NCBI GenBank assembly: GCA_009937615.1 | Contig: JAACFB010000033.1 | Location: 1 to 44,377, forward strand | Direction of reading: 5' to 3' | Source: Gammaproteobacteria bacterium | GTDB lineage: Bacteria > Pseudomonadota > Gammaproteobacteria > Steroidobacterales > Woeseiaceae | DNA: 44,377 bases | In this document: one piece after another, positions 44,363-44,377 of the stretch | Position numbering within the stretch: position 1 is the first letter of the stretch | Layout: every line of letters starts with the position of its first letter | The notes under the pieces: generated by a model | The model's database searches: none | The model's input: only the letters and a program-made list of their open reading frames with translations | What the model was told of the DNA's origin: nothing | Translations under genes and position numbers: made by a program

Positions 44363-44377
44363 TAGAATCGCCCGATG
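44363..44377 (+). promoter_or_regulatory. Possible -10 element and start codon at the right edge
   Basis: TAGAAT (44363-44368) is followed after 6 nt by ATG (44375-44377), the last three bases of the window. If this is a gene start, the transcript would be leaderless. Nothing more can be seen. Confidence 0.2.

Overview
The window is a dense stretch of chromosomal core genes from a moderately GC-rich proteobacterium. The hpf-ptsN-rapZ run, a full-length Mpl ligase, the pcm-like/tolC/waaA neighbourhood, a split class II ribonucleotide reductase with NrdR-type boxes, and CpdA and RNase D proteins of E. coli type point to a gammaproteobacterium. The pyrophosphate phosphofructokinase plus H+-pyrophosphatase pair would suit a deep-branching marine or methanotroph-like lineage, but this placement is inference. 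I see no mobile element, CRISPR array, tRNA, rRNA or prophage gene. Nearly all the sequence is accounted for by about 34 genes.

Layout. 1-2989 (+): end of hpf, ptsN, rapZ, mgtE. 3004-4260 (-): a patatin-like lipase, divergent from an exported Bcp-type peroxiredoxin (4383-4937, +). 4921-6960 (-): a MoxR ATPase / VWA (CoxE-like) pair. 7050-16684: a carbon-metabolism block on the minus strand, tkt-gap-pgk, then pyk and a penicillin-acylase-family hydrolase, interrupted by a plus-strand PhoX-like phosphatase. 16927-21465 (+): metK-ahcY-cpdA-hemL. 21487-23991 (-): a small membrane protein, mpl and a Lon-N-domain protein. 24034-25146 (+): rnd. 25157-25798 (-): adk. 25977-29413 (+): PPi-dependent phosphofructokinase and hppA. 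29548-31875 (-): a PAS-GGDEF-EAL protein. 32130-34434 (+): pcm-like gene and tolC. 34445-38620 (-): waaA, nrdJb, nrdJa. 39126-43255 (+): hsp20, a DegQ-like protease and a soluble lytic transglycosylase. 43306-44346 (-): a lipoprotein zinc-peptidase.

How the genes fit together. Gap, Pgk, Pyk, Tkt, Adk, PPi-PFK and the H+-pyrophosphatase form a glycolysis and pentose-phosphate set in which pyrophosphate is both a phosphoryl donor and a source of proton-motive force. MetK and AhcY run the S-adenosylmethionine cycle, with a cAMP phosphodiesterase only 2 bases downstream of ahcY. TolC, WaaA, Mpl, Slt, DegQ and the lipoprotein peptidase serve the envelope. Hsp20 has a textbook heat-shock promoter.

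No clearly novel multi-gene system is visible. The most interesting signals are regulatory: a 22-bp near-perfect palindrome over the tolC -10 element, NrdR-type boxes on the nrdJ promoter plus a third distal copy, divergent promoters that share elements (lipase/peroxiredoxin and tkt/metK), and a strong hairpin between hpf and ptsN. The unusual gene couplings are pyk with an acylase, ahcY with cpdA, and PPi-PFK with the H+-PPase. All promoter and operator calls were made by eye.
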